Shown here: positions 37,582 to 44,812 of the stretch, in pieces
How the letters are laid out: every line of letters begins with the position of its first letter
How positions within the stretch are numbered: position 1 is the first letter of the stretch
NCBI GenBank assembly: GCA_034506315.1
Contig: JAPDPT010000001.1
Coordinates: 62,001-126,000 of the forward strand
Origin: a candidate division KSB1 bacterium
GTDB lineage: Bacteria > Zhuqueibacterota > Zhuqueibacteria > Oleimicrobiales > Geothermoviventaceae
DNA: 64,000 bases
Direction: 5' to 3'
Translations under genes and position numbers: made by a program
Notes under the pieces: model-generated
The model's database searches: none
What the model was told of the DNA's origin: nothing
What the model saw: the letters and a program-made list of their open reading frames with translations, nothing else

Positions 37582-38595
37582 CTACGCGACGGATGCTTCC
37601 TTCGCCTGCAGCACTTCCTGGAGCCTCTGAGCGGCGATCCGCACCACATCCTGCCGCACCTTGCGCGCCGCGTTCAGGGTGATGTGACCGAGACGATAGG
37701 CCAAGACCCGTACATTCCCCCACCGCTCGGCCAACCGAACCGCGAGGGCAGATGGGACGATCAAATCCTTCTTGCCCACCACGAACAGCAGACGATCTGG
37801 CGGAAGCAAAGGCTTCAGGTACCACGGATCAACCGCTTCGAGGGCGAGGGATTCCGCGGAGCGGGACACAGGTTTCAGCAGCTTGCGGACCAAGAGAGAG
37901 CGAGTGGGCAACTCGTTCAAGCAGCAGGCAGGCGCGACGGCGATCACAAGATCCGCCTCAGCACTGTAGCAGGAGCACGTCAATCCCACTGTGCCGCCCA
38001 AGCTCACGCCGTAGAGGGCGACCCCTGGAGTTCCCTGGTGTCGGAGCCACCGCAGGAAAGCAGCCGTATCGAAAACGCTCTGAAGCAAGGAGCGTACGCC
38101 GCACTCCCCCTTCGACCCAAAGAAACATTCGCCCGAGTAGGTTCCGGGCTGCTTTCGGTGCATGTGATGGGGAAGCTCAAGGAAGTACACGTCGCAGCCT
38201 GCGTGAAAGAACGCGCTTGCCGCGGGGTATAGACTTCGAAAGTGGCTCATCATCCAGCCGTGCAGGACGATCACCGCTGGGTGCTCGCCCGGCTCCCCAT
38301 GGGTCCAAGCCGAGCCCCGGGCGAGGTCGTTCTCCGGGAGTCCCTGCGGCAGGGGGGACTGGAAATGGAAGCGCCATTGTCGGCGCTCCTTTCGGCTAGC
38401 ACGCCGGGCCAGGTAGACCCGGGGCACACGCAATGCGCGGAACCTTTCCCGTAACTCCGCAGGTGGGGGGCAGGCAGAAGAGGGGAGGCGAAGCCTGCGG
38501 CAGCCGACGCTACTTCTGCTGCCATTGATCAGCCGGAGCATCTGCAGATGCAACACGACAAGCCGGTCGACGATCTGCGAGGCGATTCCGATCAT
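37582..38595 (-). CDS. Alpha/beta hydrolase
   Basis: A 337-residue protein: oxyanion region VIVLHGWMMSHF (about 115-126), nucleophile Ser in YGVSLGGTVG, acid Asp in VGKKDLIVPS and His in YRLGHITLN, so a complete triad. An N-terminal stretch of about 80 residues is basic and not obviously part of the fold. The substrate is unknown; esterases and polyhydroxyalkanoate- or lipid-type hydrolases are possible. The ATG at 38595 overlaps the stop of the upstream GlsB-like gene (ATGA), so translation is coupled. Further in-frame upstream codons exist but would overlap that gene entirely. Confidence 0.82.
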   Translation of the reverse strand: MIGIASQIVDRLVVLHLQMLRLINGSRSSVGCRRLRLPSSACPPPAELRERFRALRVPRVYLARRASRKERRQWRFHFQSPLPQGLPENDLARGSAWTHGEPGEHPAVIVLHGWMMSHFRSLYPAASAFFHAGCDVYFLELPHHMHRKQPGTYSGECFFGSKGECGVRSLLQSVFDTAAFLRWLRHQGTPGVALYGVSLGGTVGLTCSCYSAEADLVIAVAPACCLNELPTRSLLVRKLLKPVSRSAESLALEAVDPWYLKPLLPPDRLLFVVGKKDLIVPSALAVRLAERWGNVRVLAYRLGHITLNAARKVRQDVVRIAAQRLQEVLQAKEASVA

Positions 38596-38846
38596 CGGCG
38601 TCCGGCGAGAGCTCCCATTAGGCCCATGAAGAGAGCCGCACCGAGGATGGCCCAACCGATGGGCACATCCAGGACACGGGGGAACGTAGGGGCGTGAAGC
38701 ACCTCCGCCAGGTACGTGCCCAGGGCAGCTCCGACAAATCCGATCGCGATGTTGGTCAGACATCCCTTCCGCGGCTGCCCGGCGATCGCGGCGCCAATCC
38801 CGCCTACAATCGCTGCCAGGCAAAGAAGCATTAAGAAGCGGAGCAC
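38592..38846 (-). CDS. GlsB/YeaQ/YmgE-family small membrane protein
   Basis: An 84-residue protein with three Gly/Ala-rich helices, typical of transglycosylase-associated (GlsB/YeaQ/YmgE) proteins: AAIVGGIGAAIAG, then GCLTNIAIGFVGAALGTYLAEVL (family signature NIxxGxxGAxLGxxL) and WAILGAALFMGLMGALAG. GTG 38846 is chosen because AGAGGTG precedes it; an ATG at 38894 would add a non-hydrophobic leader. The function of the family is not well established (linked to stress). Coupled to the hydrolase downstream. Confidence 0.8.
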   Translation of the reverse strand: MLRFLMLLCLAAIVGGIGAAIAGQPRKGCLTNIAIGFVGAALGTYLAEVLHAPTFPRVLDVPIGWAILGAALFMGLMGALAGRR

Positions 38847-38859
38847 GGCGCACCTCTTT

Positions 38860-39408
38860 CTATTCTGCCCCTGGACGCCAGGGTCTTTCGGCAACTCCGG
38901 AACGCTCGTTCACCACGCGGGCCAGAACGAAGAGGAAGTCGGACAGCCGGTTCACGTAGCGAAAGGGCTCTTCACGCATCTCCTCTTGCCGCAGAAGGGG
39001 GGCCATCCTGCGTTCCGCGCGTCGACAGACGGTGCGGGCCACGTGTGTCCACGCCGCGAGCTCCGATCCACCTAAACGGACAAACGAACGGAGCGCAGGC
39101 AGGTGGTTGGACATCTCGTCGATCCACTGCTCCAGGGCTTCGACACGGCCGGGCGGCAATTCCACCGCTCCATTGCGGTCGCCCATAGGGGTAGCGAGCT
39201 CGCTGGCGATCGTGTGAAGGTCGCTTTGGATCCGGTCAAGCCGCTCGCGCAGATCGCTCCACGGTAGCTTGCTGAGGAGCAGGCCGATCCAGGCGTTCAG
39301 CTCATCAAGAGAACCCAGCGCCTCCAGACGAGGGTTGTCCTTCCACACCTCCTCCCCGCTGAAAAGGCGAGTATTACCGTTGTCACCCCTGCGGGTATAG
39401 ATTCGCAT
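38860..39408 (-). CDS. PduO-type cob(I)alamin adenosyltransferase
   Basis: A 182-residue protein: N-terminal ATP-binding motif TRRGDNGNTRLFSGEEVWKD (residues 5-24), SLDELNAWIGL, and the C-terminal helix with RYVNRLSDFLFVLARVVN, the signature of PduO-type ATP:corrinoid adenosyltransferases. It converts cob(I)alamin to adenosylcobalamin. A strong promoter (39447-39475) lies upstream. The next gene downstream, GlsB-like, starts 14 nt later. Confidence 0.94.
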   Translation of the reverse strand: MRIYTRRGDNGNTRLFSGEEVWKDNPRLEALGSLDELNAWIGLLLSKLPWSDLRERLDRIQSDLHTIASELATPMGDRNGAVELPPGRVEALEQWIDEMSNHLPALRSFVRLGGSELAAWTHVARTVCRRAERRMAPLLRQEEMREEPFRYVNRLSDFLFVLARVVNERSGVAERPWRPGAE

Positions 39409-39446
39409 TTGCTCCCTCAGCAGGCCAATCCTCTTTCCGGGAGTGC

Positions 39447-39475
39447 AAATTACCCCCGCACCCCGGGAAATGCAA
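39447..39475 (-). promoter_or_regulatory. Sigma-70-type promoter for the cobalamin adenosyltransferase
   Basis: Minus strand: TTGCAT (39475-39470), 17-nt spacer, TAATTT (39452-39447), 39 nt before the ATG. It faces away from the weaker candidate at 39518-39546. Confidence 0.6.
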
Positions 39476-39517
39476 GGGGAATATCCCGCGCTAAGAAAGG
39501 CGAGGGCTGCTGGTCTC

Positions 39518-39546
39518 TTGCATTTGCGACAAGAACTTCGTACCCT
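39518..39546 (+). promoter_or_regulatory. Weak sigma-70-type promoter candidate
   Basis: TTGCAT (39518-39523), 17-nt spacer, TACCCT (39541-39546), 42 nt before the ATG at 39589. The -10 is a poor match; it is kept because position and spacing fit. Confidence 0.35.
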
Positions 39547-39588
39547 GTAAACGTCCCTGCGTGATCGAGCAAGAGGAGGAAAGGCGAA

Positions 39589-40713
39589 ATGTCCGCCGCG
39601 GAGTCATCCCCTATCCCAGGTCGGCTGCAGTCGCTCGATGCATTCCGGGGCTTTACGATCGCGGCGATGATGCTGGTCAATAACCCCGGGAGCTGGCAGC
39701 ACGTACTTCCACCCCTTCTTCACGCAGAGTGGAACGGTTGGACCTTCACCGACCTGATCTTCCCGTTTTTCCTCTTCATCGTGGGAACCGCCCTCGTGTT
39801 CTCCTTTACGCGTCGCCTGGAGCAGGGTGCGCCGCGGCGATCGCTCTACGGCAGGATGTTCCGGCGAACTTTGCTTCTCATCCTGTTCGGGCTGTTCTTG
39901 AACGCCTTCCCCAAGTTCGACTTTGAGCACCTGCGCTACCCCGGCGTCCTACAGAGGATTGGCCTGTGCTACCTGATGGCCTCCCTCGTGGTGCTGCATT
40001 TGGGAATTCGCGGTCAGGCCATAGTGGCTGCAGCCCTACTAGTCCTCTACTGGCTCCTAATGAAGCTGGTCCCGGTACCAGGTTACGGTCCGGGGGTACT
40101 GAGTCCGGAAGGAAATCTTGGAGCCTATATCGACCGCCTGGTGTTCGGGCAGCACATGTTCTGGCCGAATTGGGACCCGGAAGGCCTCCTCAGCACGATC
40201 CCCGCGGTATCGACGACCCTCCTTGGCGTCCTTACGGGCCACTGGCTCCGTACTCGCCGCGATCCCCGTGAGATCGCCGGCTGGATGTTCGTGTGGGGGA
40301 ATGTCGCGCTGGTGGCGGGCTCTCTCATGAACTTCTGGTTCCCAATCAACAAGAACCTTTGGAGTCCAAGCTACACCGTCTACACGGCCGGAGTAGCCCT
40401 CAACATGCTGGCCGCCTTCTACTGGCTCATCGACGTCAAGGGCTATCGGTCCTGGTCCAAGCCCTTTGTGGTGTGGGGAATGAACGCCATCGCCGTGTAC
40501 GTGTTCATCGGAATCCTGGCTCGGATCATGATCTTTACGGAAGTGGATTCGGGAGGGGAAACGCTGTCCATTAAGGGCTACCTGTGGAAGACGGTGTTCT
40601 CCACCCTCGGAGAACCGTGGTTTGGCTCCCTTCTCCACGCTCTGGTGTACGTGGCGATTTCGTACCTTTTCGTCTGGTGCCTGTGGCGGCGCCGCATTTT
40701 CCTGCGGCTGTAG
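39589..40713 (+). CDS. HGSNAT-like membrane acyltransferase
   Basis: A 374-residue membrane protein with about 10 helices. It starts with the family hallmark RLQSLDAFRGFTIAAMMLVNN and then HAEWNGWTFTDLIFPFFLFIVG, the segment containing the putative catalytic His found in heparan-alpha-glucosaminide N-acetyltransferase-like proteins (DUF5009/YeiB relatives). Such proteins pass acetyl groups from cytosolic acetyl-CoA across the membrane to sugars, which would fit polysaccharide or envelope modification. GAGGAGG lies 10 nt before the ATG. It precedes the SppA-type gene by 53 nt on the same strand. Confidence 0.9.
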   Translation: MSAAESSPIPGRLQSLDAFRGFTIAAMMLVNNPGSWQHVLPPLLHAEWNGWTFTDLIFPFFLFIVGTALVFSFTRRLEQGAPRRSLYGRMFRRTLLLILFGLFLNAFPKFDFEHLRYPGVLQRIGLCYLMASLVVLHLGIRGQAIVAAALLVLYWLLMKLVPVPGYGPGVLSPEGNLGAYIDRLVFGQHMFWPNWDPEGLLSTIPAVSTTLLGVLTGHWLRTRRDPREIAGWMFVWGNVALVAGSLMNFWFPINKNLWSPSYTVYTAGVALNMLAAFYWLIDVKGYRSWSKPFVVWGMNAIAVYVFIGILARIMIFTEVDSGGETLSIKGYLWKTVFSTLGEPWFGSLLHALVYVAISYLFVWCLWRRRIFLRL

Positions 40714-40766
40714 CTCACGGCGCACGCGGTAGTCAAGAGGCCAATTGGAAACGTAAGGAGTTCCCG

Positions 40767-43163
40767 ATGAGAGCGAGAACGCTGGCCGGCCTTGGGGCAG
40801 CCCTTTTGGCTCTTCTGAGTGGCGCGGCAAGCTTGGCCCAAAGTCGCCCCCCAGCGCAGGAGCTTCTGTCTGCTCCGGTGTCCATTCTGGACCACGGCCT
40901 CCTGGGCTTGCTGAATCCTGCAAACGTGGCGTTCCTGCCGTCGGCGGAGGTGAGGTATTACGGGTGGGCCGCTCCCCCGTATCGGCGCGGCCTGGTTGTG
41001 GCAGCATTCCCTGGCATCGGCTTCGCTTCCGGCCACGTCCCGGGCCCCGAAGGCGCCCGACCGATCCACGCGGTGTGGATGGGAAGCCGGGGCCGCCTTC
41101 TGGGATTTGGTGCCGGCTACCAATGGCAAGAGGGAGTTCCACGCAAGTCAGCCCGTCTCCTGACCGGCGGAACGCTGATACAGCCGAATGGCTGGCTCTC
41201 TCTCGCGGCGTACGGGGGAGCCTCTGACAAGGGCGACTGGGAGCAAAGGGCCCTCGAGCTGGCGGTCCGGCCCTTCGCCGACGAGCGGCTGTCCCTTGGT
41301 GTCTCCTATGTCGTCCCTCACCAGAGCCGGTGGCGTCGGGGGAGCTGGTTTGCCGGTGCCCTCCTGAGACCTGCCCCCGGGGTATCCCTCGGCCTGGGCC
41401 TCGAGGAACGGTCGCATTACCGTGTAGCCCTGACGCTCCAGGCCGGTCCCCTTTCGCTTTCGGGCGGCCATGTTTCGGCGACGGATCGGACCGTGTACGC
41501 GGCGCGAATCGGCCGCGGGCGGCGGGCGGACCTGGCCAGTGCCCTTTCGCCCCGGAGCGAGATCGTCAAGATCGAACTGCGCGGGAAACTTGACTACCTC
41601 CGGTACACGCTCTTTGACCGCGGCACCCACCGCCTTCTGGACCTCATTCGCGACTTGCAGCTGGCCGAGAACGATCCGCACGTCGGGGCCGTGGCGCTCC
41701 ATCTCTCCGGGGCAGCGATCCCGGCCGAGATGAGCTGGGAGCTTCGCACCGAGCTCCTTCGCCTCCGGTCCGCAGGCAAACGGGTGGCGGTCTTTCTGGA
41801 CGAGGGCGACATCATCAGCTACTGGCTGGCCACAGGCGCCGATCTTGTGGTCATGGACCCGGAGGGACAGATCCAGCTTTCCGGCTTCGTCACCGGAAGG
41901 ACGTATCTCAAACACGCGCTCGAGAAGTTGGGCCTGGGATTCCAGGAGCTGCGCTTTTTCCGCTACAAATCGGCGGCGGAAACCTACGCCAACGATCGTT
42001 TTTCGGAAGCCGACCGAGAGCAGAGGAGTGCCTATCTCGATGACGTCTACGAGACCGTGCGACAGGAGGTCTGTACAGGCCGCGGCTGGACTCCTGCACG
42101 TTTCGACTCGTTGGTGGACTACGTTACCATTTTCCTGGCCGAAGACGCCGTTCGGCTCGGTCTGGTAGATACGGTAGGTCGCTGGCGAGATCTGGATTCG
42201 ATCGTGGCTAAGAAGCTCGGCCGCCGCTACCGAGCGGTACCTCTCGCGCGCCTCCGAGGACGTGTCCCAGCCGACACCTGGGGCCCCACGCCCCGTATCG
42301 CCGTGGTCTACGCCCTCGGCCCCTGTGACCTGGACACCGGTATCCGGGCGCGGTATCTGGAGAGGATCCTTGACCAGCTCGCCCGACGGAGGGACATCCG
42401 CGCCGTCGTGTTCCGTGTGGATTCGCCCGGAGGGCTCATCGTGCCTTCGGACATGGTGGCCCAGGCCCTGCGGCGTTGCCGCGAGAAGAAACCCGTGGTG
42501 GTCACCCAGGGCAGCGTGGCCGGCTCCGGAGGCTATTGGATTTCCGCCCTCGGCGACACCATCTTGTCCTCCCCCCTGACGATCACCGGATCCATTGGAG
42601 TGATCGGCGGCTGGCTTTACGACAAAGGATTCGGCGAGAAGCTCGGCCTCACCTCCGATTTCGTCAAGCGCGGAGAGCACGCGGATCTGCAGCACGGGGT
42701 GACCGTGCCGTTCCTCGGAGTCACCGTCCCTCACCGGCCCCTCACGGAGGAGGAGTTCGGACGGCTGCGCGAGGGCATCCTGCAGATGTACGCTCACTTT
42801 GTGAAGCTTGTAGCCCAGGCCCGAAAGCTCTCGGAAGACAGCGTGCGCGTTATCGGAGAGGGGCGGATCTACTCGGGTCTTGACGCCGTGCAGATAGGCA
42901 TTGTGGACCGGATCGGGACTTTCAGCGACGCCCTTGAACTCGCCCGCCGTATGGCCGGGATTCCCCCCAACCGGGAGGTCGAGATCCTCGAGTTCCCGCG
43001 CACCAAGGGGTTCTTCCCGCCCGTACTGGGGGCGCAAAGTCGAGCCACGGCAGAACTGCCCCAGGACGTTCTCTGGTTTGTCCGCACGTTCGCCAAACAC
43101 CAGGCGCAGCCGCTGGCGATCCTGGCCCCGGACCTGCTTCCCCTCGACCCAGCAGGTCCGTGA
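40767..43163 (+). CDS. sppA: SppA-type S49 protease fused to an N-terminal barrel-like region
   Basis: A 798-residue protein with a signal peptide (about 1-25, ending LAQ). Residues about 30-265 read as amphipathic beta-strands (GRLLGFGAGYQWQ, GWLSLAAYGGAS, LSLGVSYVVPH, VSLGLGLEERSHYRVALTLQAGPLSLSGGHVS), like a membrane barrel rather than protease. From about residue 270 a tandem S49 unit follows, with catalytic Lys in FRYKSAAETY and nucleophile Ser in AGSGGYWISALGD, then LTITGSIGVIGGW, as in long SppA. SppA digests cleaved signal peptides in the inner membrane; the extra N-terminal part suggests a different location. Start 40767 has GTAAGGAG upstream. Confidence 0.9.
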   Translation: MRARTLAGLGAALLALLSGAASLAQSRPPAQELLSAPVSILDHGLLGLLNPANVAFLPSAEVRYYGWAAPPYRRGLVVAAFPGIGFASGHVPGPEGARPIHAVWMGSRGRLLGFGAGYQWQEGVPRKSARLLTGGTLIQPNGWLSLAAYGGASDKGDWEQRALELAVRPFADERLSLGVSYVVPHQSRWRRGSWFAGALLRPAPGVSLGLGLEERSHYRVALTLQAGPLSLSGGHVSATDRTVYAARIGRGRRADLASALSPRSEIVKIELRGKLDYLRYTLFDRGTHRLLDLIRDLQLAENDPHVGAVALHLSGAAIPAEMSWELRTELLRLRSAGKRVAVFLDEGDIISYWLATGADLVVMDPEGQIQLSGFVTGRTYLKHALEKLGLGFQELRFFRYKSAAETYANDRFSEADREQRSAYLDDVYETVRQEVCTGRGWTPARFDSLVDYVTIFLAEDAVRLGLVDTVGRWRDLDSIVAKKLGRRYRAVPLARLRGRVPADTWGPTPRIAVVYALGPCDLDTGIRARYLERILDQLARRRDIRAVVFRVDSPGGLIVPSDMVAQALRRCREKKPVVVTQGSVAGSGGYWISALGDTILSSPLTITGSIGVIGGWLYDKGFGEKLGLTSDFVKRGEHADLQHGVTVPFLGVTVPHRPLTEEEFGRLREGILQMYAHFVKLVAQARKLSEDSVRVIGEGRIYSGLDAVQIGIVDRIGTFSDALELARRMAGIPPNREVEILEFPRTKGFFPPVLGAQSRATAELPQDVLWFVRTFAKHQAQPLAILAPDLLPLDPAGP

Positions 43164-43636
43164 CAAATCACGACTCCGGATCTTGAGCAGCCAAACCGGG
43201 AGCAAAGCAACCCGCGCACAGGCGACCAAATGAAGCAACGCCAAAGCACCCGGTAACTCTCCGAACATCCTGAGGGGCGCGAGACGGGGGCAAGAAAGCT
43301 TTACGAGCCCGGGCTTCGGCCTGGAGGGGGCCGCGGGGGCAAACGGAGTCCCTGGGTTAGGGAAAGGGGCGGTCCCGATCGTCTCGACTGCGAGCATCTC
43401 ATCAGGTGAGAGAGGGCCCGCCGCGTGGTAGGGCGCCCGAAAGGCGACACCTACCGCGCAGGACGGGGGTGCAGGCTTCTCCGGACAACTCCACGAGGCA
43501 CGTCCCGCCGGGGGTTCCGAGATACCCGAAGCCAGCCGCTCTTAGCCCCCAACAGCTAGGATCCTCGCGCCAATCCCGTGTAGCGGGGTGGCTTCCCGGC
43601 GCAGTCCAGAGCTCCCGACGCGGCTTCGCGCCGATG

Positions 43637-43653
43637 TGTTCAAAAATTTGACA
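43637..43653. promoter_or_regulatory. Inverted-repeat site 1, candidate enhancer (UAS)
   Basis: TGTTCAAAAATTTGACA, a near-palindrome with half-sites TGTTCAAA and TTTGACA. Its reverse partner at 43797-43813 matches at 13 of 17 positions. The centre is about 300 nt upstream of the sigma-54 promoter. Confidence 0.55.
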
Positions 43654-43796
43654 CGCGGCGGTTCGGTCAGGGCTCAGGACGGCACCGCTCCGGCTCCCCC
43701 TTGATTCCGTCCGACATCCCCTGCCGAAAACGAAGCCCCGCACCCCTTCTCGATTTCCGGCTCCACTCGCTCGCTTTGGACAACAGCTTTTGACGC

Positions 43797-43813
43797 TGTG
43801 CAAGATTTGAACA
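43797..43813. promoter_or_regulatory. Inverted-repeat site 2, candidate enhancer (UAS)
   Basis: TGTGCAAGATTTGAACA, embedded in CTGTG...CACAG, giving arms CTGTGCAA / TTGAACACAG. The site lies exactly 160 nt from site 1 (start to start) and about 120 nt upstream of the -24 element, a usual range for NtrC-type activator sites. Confidence 0.55.
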
Positions 43814-43924
43814 CAGCGCTCAACGACCCTGTCGCTCTTGGCTGGAAAGAGAAGCTTTAACCTTTTCGAAGAGCCCTGGATCGAGCCTGGCGACCTTGCA
43901 GATAGGCGGGCGAAATCAGGCTCT

Positions 43925-43941
43925 CTGGCACGATCATTGGG
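43925..43941 (+). promoter_or_regulatory. Sigma-54 (-24/-12) promoter of the polysaccharide locus
   Basis: CTGGCACGATCATTGGG against the consensus YTGGCACGrNNNTTGCW: every defined position matches except C-to-G in the -12 'GC' and the last base. The GG-N10-GG spacing is correct. Predicted start near 43952, about 80 nt before the first gene. Confidence 0.6.
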
Positions 43942-44032
43942 GAAAGCCTTCAGAGCAAGGCGGGGCCGGAGGGGTTGGAGGCGGGCTTTCGGGGGCATCC
44001 ACAGGCCCTACAGGCACAAGAGGGAAAAAGAC

Positions 44033-44722
44033 ATGCCGCACAGTGAGGCTACCCCAGTGGTCGGTCCCGAGGAGCGTCGTCCGCGCGTCCTGATTGTGGA
44101 CAGCAGCACGGGGGGTGCGGAAGTTTGCGCTGATGTGCTGACGCGATGGGGTTACGAAGTGTGGATTGCCTCCACGTTTGAGGAGGCCATGGACCGCGTG
44201 GGGCAATCGGAGTTCGATGTGGCGATTGTAGAATTGCGGCTGCCCGAGGGGGCGGGCTATCGCCTGATCGAATCCCTGCGAGCCTTATGGCCCGATCTGC
44301 CCATTATCGCCACCGCGCACATCCCATCCGTGGGCAGTGTAGCCAAGGCCTTCAAAGTCGGTGCGCACGACTATCTCGGCAAGCCTTACAGCGCCGCAGA
44401 GATACGCGTCCGCATCGACGAGGCGCTGCGATTGAAGTCTTTGCGGCAGCAGGAGCAATCCCTGCTCAAGGTGATGAACGAAAAGGCCGCTCGTATCGCG
44501 ACGATTTTCTCCACCCTGGTCTGGAAGCTGCGTCCCGACGGCCCTCCTTTGCGATTGGAGGACGACGTCCAATCGCTTCGGAATCTCTCGAACGAGCTCG
44601 CCGACCTCAGCGCCAAGCTTGTCCGACTGCGATCGGCGCGACGACGGTGGCGAGAGATGGACATTGACTCCCCCCACGACGCTGGCTGCGGGGCCTTGGG
44701 CCCCCAGGAGCAGCTGGAGTGA
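44033..44722 (+). CDS. Pseudo-receiver regulatory protein (degenerate response regulator)
   Basis: A 229-residue protein. Residues about 17-135 form a receiver fold (RVLIVDSSTGG, phospho-site region IVELRLPEG, T94, K117 in LGKPYS). The phosphorylatable Asp is Glu67 and the acidic pair reads Asp23-Ser24, so normal phosphorylation is not expected; Glu may mimic the phosphorylated state. The C-terminal part (about 140-229) is helical, possibly coiled coil (LKSLRQQEQSLLKVMNEKAARI, LRNLSNELADLSAKLVRL), with no DNA-binding or enzymatic domain recognised. It is the first gene after the sigma-54 promoter, 90 nt before the chain-length/tyrosine-kinase gene. Confidence 0.85.
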   Translation: MPHSEATPVVGPEERRPRVLIVDSSTGGAEVCADVLTRWGYEVWIASTFEEAMDRVGQSEFDVAIVELRLPEGAGYRLIESLRALWPDLPIIATAHIPSVGSVAKAFKVGAHDYLGKPYSAAEIRVRIDEALRLKSLRQQEQSLLKVMNEKAARIATIFSTLVWKLRPDGPPLRLEDDVQSLRNLSNELADLSAKLVRLRSARRRWREMDIDSPHDAGCGALGPQEQLE

Positions 44723-44812
44723 ACCGCTCGCTGGCGGACCTTCGCAAGCCGTTTGTGACCGAGCCAGCAGGGGCCCTATGGCGGAAGCGAGCAACAAGAA
44801 GAGGGTGATCGA

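Larger units (their letters stand above)
43164..44032 (+). other. 869-bp non-coding region upstream of the polysaccharide locus
   Basis: No reading frame here is credible. The right half holds the sigma-54 promoter and two inverted-repeat sites listed separately. The left half (43400-43620) is rich in GC stems: GGTAGG...CCTACC around a CGCC-CGAAA-GGCG inner hairpin (about 43427-43455), GGAC...GTGC with GCAC-GTCC (43461-43505), and GGGT...ACCC (43512-43527). This could be a structured leader, a small RNA or a long regulatory spacer. Confidence 0.55.

Noticed and set aside
43336-43375. GGGCAAAC followed by GGGAAAGG, resembling part of a GEMM c-di-GMP riboswitch
   Set aside because: The second conserved strand and tetraloop receptor are missing.
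43391-43410. CTGATGAG on the minus strand, resembling a hammerhead ribozyme core
   Set aside because: No GAAA core strand or flanking stems in the required arrangement.
43402-43998. 198-codon open frame on the minus strand in the gap before the polysaccharide locus
   Set aside because: Composition is Arg/Pro/Ser-rich without domain pattern, it lacks a ribosome-binding site, and it lies across the sigma-54 promoter and both inverted repeats.
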